A stretch of DNA of 64,000 bases from Mycolicibacterium litorale. Lineage in GTDB: Bacteria; Actinomycetota; Actinomycetes; Mycobacteriales; Mycobacteriaceae. The notes beneath the pieces are model-generated. The model was not told where the DNA came from. It did not search any database and was given only the letters and a program-made list of their open reading frames with translations. A program made the translations under genes and the position numbers. The DNA lies in NCBI RefSeq assembly GCF_010731695.1, contig NZ_AP022586.1, positions 1,302,001 through 1,366,000 of the forward strand, given 5' to 3'. Below, piece after piece: positions 37,935 to 46,598 of this stretch (its first letter is position 1; each line of letters begins with the position of its first letter).

Positions 37935-39146
37935 GTGCGCGGTCGCGTGGCACGGAACGCATTCGCTCTCGGTAGCGCGGGGCTGTTGGCGCTCGCCCTT
38001 GGCGGCTGCAGTCAGTCGACACCCGAAGAGGAAGCGGCGCAGACGAATCTGAAGATCGTCGAGCAGGTCCAGATCGACGAGAACGGTGCAGAGGTCAAGG
38101 CGGCCGAGGGCGCCTCCCCAGCCGATCCGGCCGGTGACGGCAAGGCGACCTGCCCGCCGCTGTCGATCGCGATGGCCGGCGCGCTCAACGGCCCGGACGC
38201 GGCCCTGGGCATCAACATCAAGAACGGCGTGCAGTTGGCCGTCGACAAGCACAACGCGGCCAACCCGGGCTGCCAGGTTCAGCTCAAGACCTTCGACACC
38301 GAGGGCGACCCGCAGAAGGCCAGTGCGATCGCTCCGCAGATCGTCGACGACCAGTACACGATCGGCCTGGTCGGCCCGGCGTTCTCCGGCGAGACCAACG
38401 CCACCGGTGACGTGTTCAACCAGGCCGGCCTGGTCGCCGCCACCGCATCGGCCACCAACACCACGCTGTCGGAGAAGGGGTGGCGGACGTTCTTCCGCGG
38501 TCTGGCCAACGACGGCGTGCAGGGTCCGTCGGTCGCCAACTACCTGAAGAACACGCTGGGCCACCAGAAGGTCTGCGTGGTCGACGACAGCACCGACTAC
38601 GGTCTGGGCCTCGCCCAGGCGGTGCGCGACACGCTCGGGCCGGTCGCGGACGCGGGTTGCAACATCTCGGTGAAGAAGGGCGACAAGGACTTCTCGGCCG
38701 CCGTCACCCAGGTCAAGGGCGTCAGCCCGCAGTCGGTGTTCTTCAGCGGGTACTACGCCGAAGCGGCCCCGTTCGTGCAGCAGCTCAAGGACGGCGGCGT
38801 CGAGGCGACGTTCGTCAGCGCCGACGGCACCAAGGATCCGGAGTTCGTCAAGCAGGCCGGCGAATCGTCCAAGGACGCACTGCTGTCCTGCCCGTGCGGC
38901 CCGGCGACCGGTAGCTTCGCCGAGGAGTACACGCAGAAGTTCGGCCAGGAGCCCGGCACGTACAGCACCGAGGGCTACGACCTGGGCACCATCCTGGTCA
39001 AGGGCATCGACTCCGGCGCGATCACCCGCCAGGCCCTGCTGGACTACGTCCGGAACTACAACGGCCAGGGCGTGGCCCGCAACTACCAGTGGACCCCGCA
39101 GGGTGAGCTCACCACCACCCTGATCTGGATGTACAAAGTCCAGTGA
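37935..39146 (+). CDS. livJ: Branched-chain amino-acid-type ABC transporter substrate-binding lipoprotein
   Basis: A 403-residue periplasmic-binding-type lipoprotein. The GTG at 37935 follows a strong AGGAGG. The signal peptide ends in the lipobox LGGC with Cys25. After a 50-residue acidic linker the Leu/Ile/Val-binding fold starts at PPLSIAMAGALNGPDAALG. Motifs such as VGPAFSGETNA and TEGYDLGTILVKGI fit the Peripla_BP_6 family. First gene of a five-gene Liv operon. A perfect hairpin follows the stop codon, so the binding protein may be expressed above the membrane components. The ligand could be a branched-chain amino acid, amide or urea-like compound. Confidence 0.92.
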   Translation: MRGRVARNAFALGSAGLLALALGGCSQSTPEEEAAQTNLKIVEQVQIDENGAEVKAAEGASPADPAGDGKATCPPLSIAMAGALNGPDAALGINIKNGVQLAVDKHNAANPGCQVQLKTFDTEGDPQKASAIAPQIVDDQYTIGLVGPAFSGETNATGDVFNQAGLVAATASATNTTLSEKGWRTFFRGLANDGVQGPSVANYLKNTLGHQKVCVVDDSTDYGLGLAQAVRDTLGPVADAGCNISVKKGDKDFSAAVTQVKGVSPQSVFFSGYYAEAAPFVQQLKDGGVEATFVSADGTKDPEFVKQAGESSKDALLSCPCGPATGSFAEEYTQKFGQEPGTYSTEGYDLGTILVKGIDSGAITRQALLDYVRNYNGQGVARNYQWTPQGELTTTLIWMYKVQ

Positions 39147-39150
39147 CTAG

Positions 39151-39197
39151 CTGACGAGACGCGTCCGAGACCACATGGCTCGGACGCGTTTCGTTAG
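39151..39197 (+). terminator. Strong intra-operon hairpin after livJ
   Basis: ACGCGTCCGAG (39159-39169) pairs perfectly with CTCGGACGCGT (39179-39189) across a 9-nt loop. Eight more pairs (CTGACGAG with TTCGTTAG, three of them G-U or equivalent) extend the stem to 19 bp. There is no long U tract after it. Position between livJ and livH suggests partial termination or protection of the livJ mRNA 3' end. Confidence 0.6.
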
Positions 39198-39231
39198 AAG
39201 CCCCTTCTGCGCCGAGGAGCCCCACACACCG

Positions 39232-40269
39232 ATGATCGCCCAGTGCGTCGACCAGTACGCCTGTCTGGCGGCCAACATCAACTTCAACCTGGAAGGCCTG
39301 CGAGACGGCTTCTGGCAGTTGACGATCGACGGCCTGTCCTGGGGTGCGATCTACGCCCTGGTGGCGGTCGGCTACACCTTGGTCTTCGGTGTCCTGCGGC
39401 TGATCAACTTCGCGCACTCCGAGATCTTCATGCTCGGGATGTTCGGCGCCTACTTCTGTCTCGACTTCATTCTCGGGTTCACGCCGTCGGGCAACGCATA
39501 CAACAAGGGCATCGCTCTGACGGTGCTGTATCTGGCGATCGCGATGGTGTTCGCGATGCTGGTGTCCGGGTCGGCGGCCGTCGGTCTGGAGGCCGTCGCC
39601 TACCGGCCGCTGCGAAGACGCGGGGCCCGGCCCTTGACGTTCCTCATCACCGCCATCGGCATGTCGTTCGTGCTCCAGGAGTTCGTCCACTTCATCCTGC
39701 CCAAGATCATCAAGGGCTACGGCGGAAGCAATGCCCAGCAGCCGATCACGCTGGTGCAGCCCAAGACCCAGTTCGAGATCTTCGGGGCGTCGGTCTCCAA
39801 CGTCACGCTCGTGATCATCGGCGCTGCACTGTTCTTCGCGCTGCTGACCGACATCGCCATCAACCGGACGAAGTTCGGGCGAGGTATCCGCGCGGTGGCC
39901 CAGGATCCGAACACCGCCACGCTGATGGGGGTGTCCCGCGAACGGGTCATCATGCTGACGTTCATGATCGGCGGCCTGCTGGCCGGTGCGGCGGCGCTGC
40001 TGTACACGCTCAAGGTGCCACAGGGCATCATCTACTCCGGCGGATTCCTGCTCGGCATCAAGGCGTTCTCCGCGGCGGTGCTCGGCGGTATCGGCAACCT
40101 GCGCGGCGCGCTGCTCGGCGGCCTCATCCTGGGCGTGATGGAGAACTGGGGTCAGGCGGTGTTCGGCACGCAGTGGCGCGATGTGGTCGCGTTCGTCCTG
40201 CTGGTGTTGGTGCTGCTGATCCGGCCCACCGGCATACTCGGTGAGAGCCTCGGGAAGGCGCGGGTATGA
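39232..40269 (+). CDS. livH: Branched-chain amino-acid ABC transporter permease LivH
   Basis: A 345-residue permease with about eight helices. DGLSWGAIYALVAVGYTLVF and RLINFAHSEIFMLGMFGAY are the classic LivH opening, and AVAQDPNTATLMGVSRERVI is the conserved cytosolic loop. ATG 39232 lies after a GAGGAG; the frame is open upstream through the hairpin, but those codons are not conserved-looking. It overlaps livM by 4 bp (ATGA). Confidence 0.93.
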   Translation: MIAQCVDQYACLAANINFNLEGLRDGFWQLTIDGLSWGAIYALVAVGYTLVFGVLRLINFAHSEIFMLGMFGAYFCLDFILGFTPSGNAYNKGIALTVLYLAIAMVFAMLVSGSAAVGLEAVAYRPLRRRGARPLTFLITAIGMSFVLQEFVHFILPKIIKGYGGSNAQQPITLVQPKTQFEIFGASVSNVTLVIIGAALFFALLTDIAINRTKFGRGIRAVAQDPNTATLMGVSRERVIMLTFMIGGLLAGAAALLYTLKVPQGIIYSGGFLLGIKAFSAAVLGGIGNLRGALLGGLILGVMENWGQAVFGTQWRDVVAFVLLVLVLLIRPTGILGESLGKARV

Positions 40270-41471
40270 CACAACGCCAAGGAGACGTCACCACCTCGGG
40301 GGCGAGCAAGCTGCTCGCTCCGGGAGACGGGCTGCGGGCCTGGTGGTCGGGATTGAGCAGGCCGGTCAAGTGGCTGTTCGGCATCCTGCTGTTCGGGTTG
40401 CTGGCCCTCCTGCCGTTGTTCACGCCGCCGTTCCTGGACACGCCGGGCATCAGCTTCGGCGGCACCATGGCGCAGTTCGCGATGGTCGCCATCATCGCGA
40501 TCGGCCTGAACGTCGTTGTGGGGCAGGCAGGTCTGCTGGATCTCGGCTACGTCGGCTTCTACGCCGTCGGCGCGTACACCGTGGCCCTGCTGACCAGCCC
40601 GAGCAGCCCGTGGAATCAGGCCGGTCCGGACGGCTGGCTCGGCACCGACTGGGCGTGGCTGTTCTGCGTGCCGCTGGCGATGGCGGTGACGGCGCTCGCC
40701 GGGCTCATCCTCGGCACCCCGACACTGCGGTTGCGCGGCGACTACCTGGCGATCGTCACGCTCGGGTTCGGCGAGATCATCCGGCTGCTCGCCGACAACC
40801 TCGCCGACGTCACCAACGGCCCGCGCGGGCTCAACGAGGTCGAATACCCGCGGGTGGGGGAGAGCGAGCGGCTGCCCGAAGGCGTGTTCTCCAGCGCGAA
40901 CTCGTCGGGTGACGCCAACTACGGCACGTGGTGGTTCTGGCTGGGGCTGCTGCTGATCGTCGGCATCCTGCTGCTGGTCGGCAACCTCGAACGCAGCCGG
41001 GTCGGCCGGGCCTGGGTGGCGGTCCGCGAGGACGAGGACGCCGCCGAAGTGATGGGGGTCAACACCTTCCGCTTCAAGCTGTGGGCGTTCGTGATCGGCG
41101 CCGCCATCGGCGGACTGTCCGGAGCGCTCTACGCCGGCCAGGTGCAGTTCGTGGCGCCGCCGACGTTCAACATCATCAACTCGATGCTGTTCCTGTGCGC
41201 GGTCGTCCTGGGCGGCCAGGGCAACAAACTCGGCGTGATCTTCGGCGCGTTCATCATCGTCTACCTGCCCAATCGCCTTCTCGGCGTGCACTTCCTGGGC
41301 ATCAACCTCGGCGACCTGAAGTATCTGTTCTTCGGGATGGCGCTGGTTGTGCTGATGATCTTCCGTCCGCAGGGGCTGTTCCCCGTGCGTCAGCAACTGC
41401 TCACCTACGGCAAGGCCGCGCGCGACATGCTGCGCAGGGCGCCGGGCGACAGCGAAGGAGCGGTGCGATGA
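40266..41471 (+). CDS. livM: Branched-chain amino-acid ABC transporter permease LivM
   Basis: A 401-residue permease. After a 35-residue polar N-terminus come about ten helices with the LivM signatures GLNVVVGQAGLLDLGYVGFY and the EAA-type loop VREDEDAAEVMGVN. Start ATG overlaps the livH stop and its own stop overlaps livG by 4 bp, so livHMGF are tightly coupled. Plasma membrane; forms a heterodimer with LivH. Confidence 0.93.
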   Translation: MTQRQGDVTTSGASKLLAPGDGLRAWWSGLSRPVKWLFGILLFGLLALLPLFTPPFLDTPGISFGGTMAQFAMVAIIAIGLNVVVGQAGLLDLGYVGFYAVGAYTVALLTSPSSPWNQAGPDGWLGTDWAWLFCVPLAMAVTALAGLILGTPTLRLRGDYLAIVTLGFGEIIRLLADNLADVTNGPRGLNEVEYPRVGESERLPEGVFSSANSSGDANYGTWWFWLGLLLIVGILLLVGNLERSRVGRAWVAVREDEDAAEVMGVNTFRFKLWAFVIGAAIGGLSGALYAGQVQFVAPPTFNIINSMLFLCAVVLGGQGNKLGVIFGAFIIVYLPNRLLGVHFLGINLGDLKYLFFGMALVVLMIFRPQGLFPVRQQLLTYGKAARDMLRRAPGDSEGAVR

Positions 41472-42295
41472 CCATCGAGGAGCTCTCCGGCGTCCATCGG
41501 GAAATCAGCGCGGCAGAAGGCGAGACACTGCTGCAGACCCAGGATCTGACGGTGAAGTTCGGCGGTCTGACCGCACTGGACGCGGTCACCTTCGACATCC
41601 GCCGCGGCGAGATCCTCGGTCTGATCGGTCCGAACGGCGCGGGAAAGACCACCTGTTTCAACGCGATCACCGGTGTGTACCGGCCGAGTTCGGGTTCGGT
41701 CACCTTCGACGGCAAACCGCTGGGCCGGATCAAACGCCACCAGATCACCCGTCGCGGTATCGCCCGCACCTTCCAGAACATCCGGCTGTTCGGTGAGATG
41801 ACCGCGCTGGAGAACGTCATGGTGGGCACGGACGCGCGGCACCTCACCTCGGTGCCCGGGGCGCTGGTCCGCACACCGCGACACCGCCGGGAGGAGAAGT
41901 CGGCGATCGAAAGATCGGCTGCACTCCTACATTTCGTAGGTATCGCCCACCGCGGCGAGGAGAAGGCCAAGAACCTACCCTACGGAGATCAGCGCCGGCT
42001 CGAGATCGCCCGCGCGCTGGCCACCGAACCCAAACTGTTGTGCCTCGACGAACCGGCCGCCGGCTTCAACCCGGCCGAGAAGGCCGCGCTCATCGAGCTG
42101 ATCCGCAAGATCCGCGACGACGGCTACACCGTACTGCTGATCGAACACGACATGCGGTTGGTGATGGGCGTGACCGACCGGATCGTGGTGCTGGAGTTCG
42201 GGCGCAAGATCGCCGATGGACTGCCCGCCGCGATCCGCGAGGACCCGAAGGTCATCGCCGCCTACCTTGGAGTGCCTGATGACGAAATCGGTTGA
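41468..42295 (+). CDS. livG: Branched-chain amino-acid ABC transporter ATPase LivG
   Basis: A 275-residue ATPase with Walker A GPNGAGKTT, the LivG-type loop ARTFQNIRLFGEMTALENVM, signature region YGDQRRLEIARALA and Walker B LLCLDEPAAGFNP, followed by LIEHDM. The signature is YGDQRR instead of LSGGQ, which is normal for LivG. The ATG overlaps the livM stop, and the 3' end overlaps livF by 17 bp. Confidence 0.94.
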   Translation: MTIEELSGVHREISAAEGETLLQTQDLTVKFGGLTALDAVTFDIRRGEILGLIGPNGAGKTTCFNAITGVYRPSSGSVTFDGKPLGRIKRHQITRRGIARTFQNIRLFGEMTALENVMVGTDARHLTSVPGALVRTPRHRREEKSAIERSAALLHFVGIAHRGEEKAKNLPYGDQRRLEIARALATEPKLLCLDEPAAGFNPAEKAALIELIRKIRDDGYTVLLIEHDMRLVMGVTDRIVVLEFGRKIADGLPAAIREDPKVIAAYLGVPDDEIG

Positions 42296-43022
42296 GCCAC
42301 GCAAGGTGCTGCTCGAGGTCCGCGACATCGTCGTGCACTACGGCCGCATCCGGGCCCTGCACGGGGTGTCCCTGAAGGTGCACGAGGGCGAACTGGTCAC
42401 GCTGCTGGGTTCCAACGGCGCGGGTAAGACCACAATGATGCGGGCCATCTCGGGCCTGCGTCCGCTCACCTCGGGTTCGGTGTGGTTCGACGGTGTCGAC
42501 GTCTCCCGCGTGAAAGCGCACCGGCGGGTGGCCGACGGCCTGATCCAGGCGCCGGAGGGCCGTGGCGTGTTCCCCGGTATGACCGTCACCGAGAACCTCG
42601 AAATGGGCTGCTACGCAAGGAAGTTCCCGACCAAGAACGAGCACCGTGAGCGACTGGACTGGGTGTTCGAGACCTTCCCGCGCTTAGCGGAGCGCCGCGC
42701 CCAGGTGGGCGGCACGCTCTCCGGCGGCGAGCAGCAGATGCTCGCGATCGGCCGCGCGCTGATGGCGCGGCCGAAGGTGCTGCTGCTCGACGAGCCGTCG
42801 ATGGGCCTGGCGCCCATGGTGATCTCGCAGATCTTCAAGATCATCGCCGACATCAACGCCCAGGGCACGACGGTGCTGCTGGTGGAGCAGAACGCCCAGC
42901 AGGCGTTGTCGCGTTCGGATCGTGCCTACATCCTCGAGACCGGTGAGGTCACCAGGACCGGCGATGCGCGGGAACTGCTGCACGACGACAGTATCCGCGC
43001 CGCCTATCTCGGCGTGGCCTGA
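42279..43022 (+). CDS. livF: Branched-chain amino-acid ABC transporter ATPase LivF
   Basis: A 247-residue ATPase with Walker A GSNGAGKTT, the LivF-type APEGRGVFPGMTVTENL, signature LSGGEQQMLAIGRALM and Walker B VLLLDEPSMGLAP. Last gene of the operon, starting 17 bp inside livG. It ends 15 bp from the convergent lipid-transfer thiolase gene. Confidence 0.94.
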   Translation: MTKSVEPRKVLLEVRDIVVHYGRIRALHGVSLKVHEGELVTLLGSNGAGKTTMMRAISGLRPLTSGSVWFDGVDVSRVKAHRRVADGLIQAPEGRGVFPGMTVTENLEMGCYARKFPTKNEHRERLDWVFETFPRLAERRAQVGGTLSGGEQQMLAIGRALMARPKVLLLDEPSMGLAPMVISQIFKIIADINAQGTTVLLVEQNAQQALSRSDRAYILETGEVTRTGDARELLHDDSIRAAYLGVA

Positions 43023-43037
43023 CGCTCCAGCAACCGA

Positions 43038-44237
43038 CTAGCGCGCGACGACCACCGACGAGCCGTGGCCGAACAACCCCTGGTTCGCGGTCACGCCGAC
43101 CTTGGCGTTCTCGACCTGGCGTCCGGTGGCCTGACCCTTGAGCTGCCAGGTCAACTCGCAGACCTGGGCGATGGCCTGGGCGGGAATGGCTTCCCCGAAG
43201 CACGCCAGTCCGCCCGACGGGTTGACCGGTATCCGGCCTCCGATCGTGGTCGCCCCGCTACGCAACAGCGTCTCCGCCTCACCCTTGGGGCAGAGCCCGA
43301 GGTGTTCGTACCAGTCGAGCTCGAGCGCGGTCGACAGGTCATAGACCTCGGCGACGCTGAGGTCTTCGGGTCCGATCCCGGCCTCGGCGTACGCCGCATC
43401 GAGGATCTGATCCTTGAACACGCGGTCGGGCGCCGGCACCACCGCGGTGGAATCGGTGGCGATGTCGGGCAGTTCGGGCAGATGCTGCGGGTACTGCGGC
43501 GTCTGCAGGCTCACGGCCCGCACCGACGGCACGCCCTCGACCGATCCGAGGTGCTTCTCGGCGAACGACTTGCTGGCCACGATCAGCGCCGCGGCACCGT
43601 CGGAGGTCGCGCAGATGTCGAGCAGGCGAAGCGGATCCGAGACGACCGGGCTGGCCAACACGTCCTCGACCGAGGTCTCCTTGCGGAACCGGGCGTTCGG
43701 GTTCTCCAGGCCGTGGCGGGCGTTCTTCACCTTCACCGCGGCGAAGTCCTCGAGCGTCGCGCCGTAGAGGTCCATTCGGCGGCGCGCGAGCATCGCGAAG
43801 TAGACGGGGTTCGTGGCGCCGATCAGGTGGAAGCGCTGCCAGTCGGGATCGTTCTTGCGCTCACCGCCGACGGGGGCGAAGAACCCCTTCGGCGTGGTGT
43901 CCGCGCCGATCACCAGCGCGACGTCGCAGAACCCCGCGAGGATCTGCGCGCGGGCGCTCTGCAGTGCCTGTGATCCACTGGCGCACGCGGCGTAGCTGGA
44001 GGTGACGGGCACGCCGTTCCACCCCAGCTTCTGGGCGAACGTCGACCCGGCGACGAATCCGGGGTAGCCGTTGCGGATGGTGTCGGCGCCGGCGACCAGC
44101 TGGATCTGGCGCCAGTCCATGCCGGCCTCAGCGAGGGCGGCGCGGGCGGCGACCACGCCGTACTCGGTGAAGTCGTTGCCCCACTTGCCCCACGGGTGCA
44201 TACCGGCGCCGAGGATGTAGACGGGTTCGGGGCTCAT
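43038..44237 (-). CDS. Thiolase-like lipid-transfer protein (Rv1627c type)
   Basis: A 399-residue thiolase-fold protein of the SCP-x/nonspecific lipid-transfer group. The nucleophile region is SSYAACASGSQALQSA and the C-terminal region has NPSGGLACFGEAIPAQ and ANQGLFGHGSSVVV. The usual thiolase CxG near the C-terminus is not seen, which is typical of this branch and suggests activity other than classical thiolysis. ATG 44237 overlaps the stop of the DUF35 gene by 4 bp. The pair corresponds to Rv1627c-Rv1628c and resembles Ltp2-type retro-aldolases that need a DUF35 partner. Function is inferred. Confidence 0.88.
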   Translation of the reverse strand: MSPEPVYILGAGMHPWGKWGNDFTEYGVVAARAALAEAGMDWRQIQLVAGADTIRNGYPGFVAGSTFAQKLGWNGVPVTSSYAACASGSQALQSARAQILAGFCDVALVIGADTTPKGFFAPVGGERKNDPDWQRFHLIGATNPVYFAMLARRRMDLYGATLEDFAAVKVKNARHGLENPNARFRKETSVEDVLASPVVSDPLRLLDICATSDGAAALIVASKSFAEKHLGSVEGVPSVRAVSLQTPQYPQHLPELPDIATDSTAVVPAPDRVFKDQILDAAYAEAGIGPEDLSVAEVYDLSTALELDWYEHLGLCPKGEAETLLRSGATTIGGRIPVNPSGGLACFGEAIPAQAIAQVCELTWQLKGQATGRQVENAKVGVTANQGLFGHGSSVVVAR

Positions 44238-44674
44238 CGGGCGATCCTCCACGCGTGCACGATGCGTACGACGCCGTCGTCGTCGGTGTACAGCGGCATG
44301 GTGGTCAGCTCCATCTCCATGCCGACCTTCAGATCGGCGGCGAGTGTCCCCTCGACCACCTTGCCGAGCACGATCAGGCCTTCCTCCGCCAGCTCGACGG
44401 CCGCAACGGCGAACGGCTCGAAGGGATCCGGCGACGGGTAGGGCGGCGGGGGTGCGTACCGGTTCTCGGTGTAACTCCACAGGGTTCCGCGCCGGGACAG
44501 CGGGACCTGCGCGAGGTCGTCGCCGTCGCAGGCCGGGTTCGGGCAGTTGTTGGACCGCGGCGGGAAGACGTAGGTCCCGCACTGATGGCATTTGCCGCCG
44601 ATCAGGTAGGCCTCACCGGAGCCTTCGGTGGCGAACCAGCCGTCGATCGCCGGTTGCGTGGAAGCTGCTGACAC
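44234..44674 (-). CDS. DUF35 Zn-ribbon/OB-fold protein (Rv1628c type)
   Basis: A 146-residue protein. A rubredoxin-like zinc ribbon (CHQCGTYVFPPRSNNCPNPAC) is followed by an OB-fold domain with GTLWSYTENRYAPP and VGMEMELTTMPLY. DUF35 proteins bind acyl-CoA and pair with thiolase-like enzymes. GTG 44674 is the best start; the frame stays open upstream without resembling the family. It is translationally coupled to the thiolase gene that follows. Confidence 0.87.
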   Translation of the reverse strand: MSAASTQPAIDGWFATEGSGEAYLIGGKCHQCGTYVFPPRSNNCPNPACDGDDLAQVPLSRRGTLWSYTENRYAPPPPYPSPDPFEPFAVAAVELAEEGLIVLGKVVEGTLAADLKVGMEMELTTMPLYTDDDGVVRIVHAWRIAR

Positions 44675-44720
44675 GCGGTCAGCGTACCCAGAGCGGGGGC
44701 AAAACTGAAACGTGTTCCAG

Positions 44721-45392
44721 TCAGTGGGCGGCGGCGTCGAGCAGGATGCGCACCAGATCGTCGGGGTTGTCGCGCATGAGATTGTGTGCGCCGTCCAGTT
44801 CGTGCACCGTCCACGCCGGATCGTCGCGGACGCGCTCGTAGGACCGGCGCAGCGGCGATTCACCGGGCCACCGCAAGGCGTACACGTAATCTCGCCGGCG
44901 CAGACTGCTCAGGTCGCCGGTGAGCGTGATCCGTTGAAGCAGCGACGCCAGCGGGTGCGACGAGGCGCGGTCGTCGAAGAACGGCAACGCGGGGACGCCG
45001 TAGCCGGTGTCGTCGACGCCGAGATACCACTGCCGTTCGGCGTCGTTGACCAGATCCCAACAGGATTCGCCGTCGCGCGGGACGAGGGCGTCGAGGTACA
45101 CCGCGGCGTCGACGCGGTCCGGCATCCGGTCGGCCACCGCGGTGATCACCATGCCGCCGTAGCTGTGGCCCACGAGCACCAACTCGTCGTCGGGCAGCGC
45201 CGCCACCGCAGCGCACATGTCCGCGATGTGGGTGTCGAGGTTGACCCCGGCGTGGGCGAGGTGGGCGCGTTCGGCGACGCCGGTCAGCGTGTAGGCGTGC
45301 GCGCGGTGGCCCCGCGCGCGCAGCGCGTCGGCCAGATCGTCGAAACACCAGGCGCCGTGGCAGGCGCCGGGGACGAGGACGAAGGTGCTCAT
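44721..45392 (-). CDS. Alpha/beta hydrolase
   Basis: A 223-residue hydrolase with oxyanion region VLVPGACHGAWCFDDLAD, nucleophile elbow VGHSYGGMVI and terminal His in LDGAHNLMRDNP. The type resembles small esterases such as methyl-ester or hydroxynitrile-lyase-like enzymes, in which the cap domain carries Asp and His of the triad. ATG 45392 overlaps the stop of the FAD monooxygenase gene by 4 bp, so the two form an operon and probably act in one degradative route. Confidence 0.87.
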   Translation of the reverse strand: MSTFVLVPGACHGAWCFDDLADALRARGHRAHAYTLTGVAERAHLAHAGVNLDTHIADMCAAVAALPDDELVLVGHSYGGMVITAVADRMPDRVDAAVYLDALVPRDGESCWDLVNDAERQWYLGVDDTGYGVPALPFFDDRASSHPLASLLQRITLTGDLSSLRRRDYVYALRWPGESPLRRSYERVRDDPAWTVHELDGAHNLMRDNPDDLVRILLDAAAH

Positions 45393-46528
45393 GAGTAACT
45401 CCTTGCGGTGTCGTGTCGGTACTGCGCGGTGACGCGCTCGAGGTCCTCGGGACGCCGGCTCGCGCCGGCGCGATGCATGGTCCGGTTCGCCGCGACGACG
45501 GCGGCGGTGTCGGCGCATCTGCGCGTCTCATAGCGGCCCAGCCCGCCCGGTCCTGCCGTGAGTTCGTCGGCCAGCACGCGGGCGTCGACGATCGCCTGCG
45601 ACCCGCCGTTGGCCCCGACCGGATACATCGGGTGGGCGGCGTCGCCGAGGAGAGTCACCCGCTCGGTGCCCCAGCGCGGCAACGGATCACGGTCGACCAT
45701 CGGATACTCGAAGACGTCGTCGGTGTGGTCGATCAGCGCCTCGACGTCCAGCCAGTCGAGCCGCCAGTCACGCACGTGGCGGCGCACCTCGGACCTGTCG
45801 GCGGGCCGGTTCCAGCCGGCGTCGCCGGGCAGGGGGCCGGGCCTGCCGCCGGGCACCTGCAGCACCCAGTTCACCAGGGCGCCGCCGATCGGGTAGGTGA
45901 CGAGGTCGACCTCGCCGGGACCCTTGACGATCGCCATGGTGCGGCCGTCGAGAAACGGTGCCCGCCGCGCGGCGCCGCGGAACATCCGGATCCCGGACCA
46001 CATCAGCGGGCCCGACTGCGGGTGGAGGATCTCGCGAACCACGGAGTCGACACCGTCGGCGCCGACGAGGACGTCGGCCCGTAGGTCGCCGCCGGCGGTG
46101 TGGGCGACGACGCCGTCGGCTCTTTCGGTGAAGCCGGTCAGCCCCCACCCCAGGCGCACGGCACCGGGGCCGAGTCGCTCCGCCACCGCACCCGCGAGCA
46201 CCGACTGCAGCACACCTCGGTGCACCGAGAGTTGCGGGTGGCCGTAGCCGCCGTCGAGTCCGCGTGGTTCGCGGAACAGGTGTCGCCCGGTGCTGTCGAA
46301 GAAGGAGATGGCCGACGGCGCGGAGGCGACCGACGCGACCCGATCGGCGAGGCCGAGCCGCTCCAGTTCGGCGACCGCATGGGGGAGCAGGTTGATGCCG
46401 ACCCCGAGCGGTTTGAGCTCGCGGGCGCGCTCGACGACCGCGACGGCGAAACCCCGCTGATGCAGCGTGAGTGCCGCGGTGAGCCCGCCGATTCCTGCTC
46501 CGGCGACGAGGACGCGTGGTGAGTTCAT
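45389..46528 (-). CDS. FAD-dependent monooxygenase (PHBH/PheA type)
   Basis: A 379-residue flavoprotein with FAD motif VLVAGAGIGGLTAALTLHQ at the N-terminus, the DG motif in VLVGADGVDSVVRE and the GD motif in VTLLGDAAHPMYPVGANG. This is the class A aromatic hydroxylase pattern (NADH- or NADPH-dependent). It is divergent from a LysR gene with a 70-bp gap and coupled to the hydrolase gene. TATAGT on the minus strand at 46552-46557 is a good -10. The substrate is probably an aromatic or enol compound; it cannot be specified. Confidence 0.9.
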   Translation of the reverse strand: MNSPRVLVAGAGIGGLTAALTLHQRGFAVAVVERARELKPLGVGINLLPHAVAELERLGLADRVASVASAPSAISFFDSTGRHLFREPRGLDGGYGHPQLSVHRGVLQSVLAGAVAERLGPGAVRLGWGLTGFTERADGVVAHTAGGDLRADVLVGADGVDSVVREILHPQSGPLMWSGIRMFRGAARRAPFLDGRTMAIVKGPGEVDLVTYPIGGALVNWVLQVPGGRPGPLPGDAGWNRPADRSEVRRHVRDWRLDWLDVEALIDHTDDVFEYPMVDRDPLPRWGTERVTLLGDAAHPMYPVGANGGSQAIVDARVLADELTAGPGGLGRYETRRCADTAAVVAANRTMHRAGASRRPEDLERVTAQYRHDTARSYS

Positions 46529-46551
46529 GACTCCACGGTGAGACAGCGCGG

Positions 46552-46584
46552 ACTATAAGTCCAATACAGGTTTGTGCGACAAAC
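46552..46584. promoter_or_regulatory. Divergent monooxygenase/lysR control region
   Basis: On the minus strand TATAGT (46557 to 46552) matches the -10 consensus for the monooxygenase gene. GTTTGT (46570-46575) and ACAAAC (46579-46584) form a perfect inverted repeat around GCG, which includes a T-N-A arrangement of the kind LysR proteins recognise. It lies 15 bp before the lysR start codon, where an autoregulatory site is expected. Confidence 0.5.
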
Positions 46585-46598
46585 TATTGTGATTCCTT

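Noticed and set aside
39175..39231. N-terminal extension of livH through the hairpin
   Set aside because: The extra residues come from the stem-loop sequence and precede the normal LivH start; ATG 39232 is better.
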